From NCBI GenBank assembly GCA_964569295.1, contig CAZMVU010000103.1, forward strand, positions 1 through 16,720: 16,720 nt of DNA. Direction: 5' to 3'. The notes beneath the pieces are model-generated. The model was given only the letters and a program-made list of their open reading frames with translations, ran no database searches and was not told the DNA's origin. This stretch comes from CAZMVU01 sp964569295. GTDB lineage: Bacteria > Hydrogenedentota > Hydrogenedentia > Hydrogenedentales > JAGMZX01. A program made the position numbers and the translations under genes. Positions 16,382-16,720 of this stretch are shown one piece after another (the first letter of the stretch is position 1; each line of letters opens with the position of its first letter).

Positions 16382-16573
16382 ATGGCCAAACAAAAACCCC
16401 ATAAACCGCGTGCTTCGATCAACATGTACTTCCAGTGTTGCAACGCCTACGCGCGCATCTATCTGAACAAGGCCGGCACCGCTTTCGCCGGCCACTGCCC
16501 CAAGTGTGCCCGGCCCATCCGCATCCCCGTGCGTAAGGGCGGCAGTTCCTCAAAGTTCTGGACGGCAGAGTGA
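16382..16573 (+). CDS. Small zinc-ribbon-like protein
   Basis: Protein of 63 aa, starting 12 nt after the previous gene and the last of the run. The lead is basic (MAKQKPHKPR). The core has C19-C20 (YFQCCNAYARIYLN) and C39-P-K-C42 (HCPKCARPIRI), with a His at 38: a CC…CxxC layout consistent with a compact metal-binding ribbon, though with only one clear CxxC pair and an unusual CC first knuckle. It ends GGSSSKFWTAE. Similar short hypothetical proteins with MYFQCCN…CPxC are, as far as I recall, widespread in planctomycete-like genomes, but none has a function I know. The ribosome site (ACGAGA) is mediocre. The coding call rests on the cysteine pattern and spacing. Confidence 0.65.
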   Translation: MAKQKPHKPRASINMYFQCCNAYARIYLNKAGTAFAGHCPKCARPIRIPVRKGGSSSKFWTAE

Positions 16574-16611
16574 GGGGAGGCAATAGGGAGCTGCGTCCGT
16601 GTAAGTCCGCG

Positions 16612-16720
16612 TTAGTGCCTTAGGCACTGACTTGTATAAAGAACAACAAGAAGTTATTCGGGCATCTTGTGTAAGCTCTAGCACGGCTGTTTCTTAGGGC
16701 CAACGGCCCGTACCATACCA
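16612..16720 (+). repeat. Right copy of interspersed repeat, running off the window
   Basis: Inverted counterpart of the left-end repeat: module C at 16612-16623, module B at 16643-16676 (33 of 34 bases) and module A at 16696-16720 (25 of 25 bases, reaching the last base). Module C here is part of a full palindrome, AGTGCCT-T-AGGCACT (16614-16628), which the left copy has only in part. It lies about 39 nt after the last gene, so both copies occupy a gene's 3' flank and could also serve as transcript ends, though no T-tract follows the palindrome. Confidence 0.8.

Overview
The window comes from a GC-rich (by eye), double-membraned bacterium. It encodes a complete RND tripartite efflux set with two lipobox-bearing subunits and a PilT-type ATPase. 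Its gaps hold many short palindromic, REP-like repeats of a kind common in planctomycete-like and other deep-branching environmental genomes. I cannot name the lineage from the sequence. A Hydrogenedentota or PVC-neighbour origin is a guess from gene flavour only.

Layout. Positions 1-309 are gene-free and carry the left copy of an interspersed repeat. From 7283 down to 310, on the minus strand, is a tight five-gene operon: TetR-type regulator, HlyD-type adaptor lipoprotein, HAE1-type RND permease, a small histidine-rich PII-like protein, and a TolC-type outer-membrane factor. The RND and PII-like genes overlap by ATGA and the other junctions are 2-19 nt, so this is one envelope efflux machine with a probable autoregulated repressor and a possible soluble sensor. 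Next, also on the minus strand, acetyl-CoA synthetase (10899-8899) is followed by an OFA-family MFS carrier (8791-7448). A strong terminator-like hairpin lies between them. The pair suggests uptake and activation of acetate or a related monocarboxylate.

A 344-bp divergent region separates acs from a Nudix hydrolase (11244-11801, plus strand). After it come about 840 bp without a convincing gene (11802-12638), filled with nested inverted repeats, one of which contains the last codons of the Nudix gene, and a short stretch that looks like a coding remnant. The rest of the window is plus strand: a GntP-family permease (12639-13976), then a tight four-gene run of a PilT-family ATPase, a secreted jelly-roll-like/coiled-coil protein, a one-helix membrane protein and a small CxxC protein (14103-16573). 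The right end (16612-16720) is a second copy of the left-end repeat in inverted orientation.

Most functions are standard. The parts most worth a second look are the PII-like protein inside the efflux operon, the uncharacterised genes coupled to the PilT homologue, the nested-hairpin block near 12025-12119, and the inverted repeats that bracket the whole gene block.
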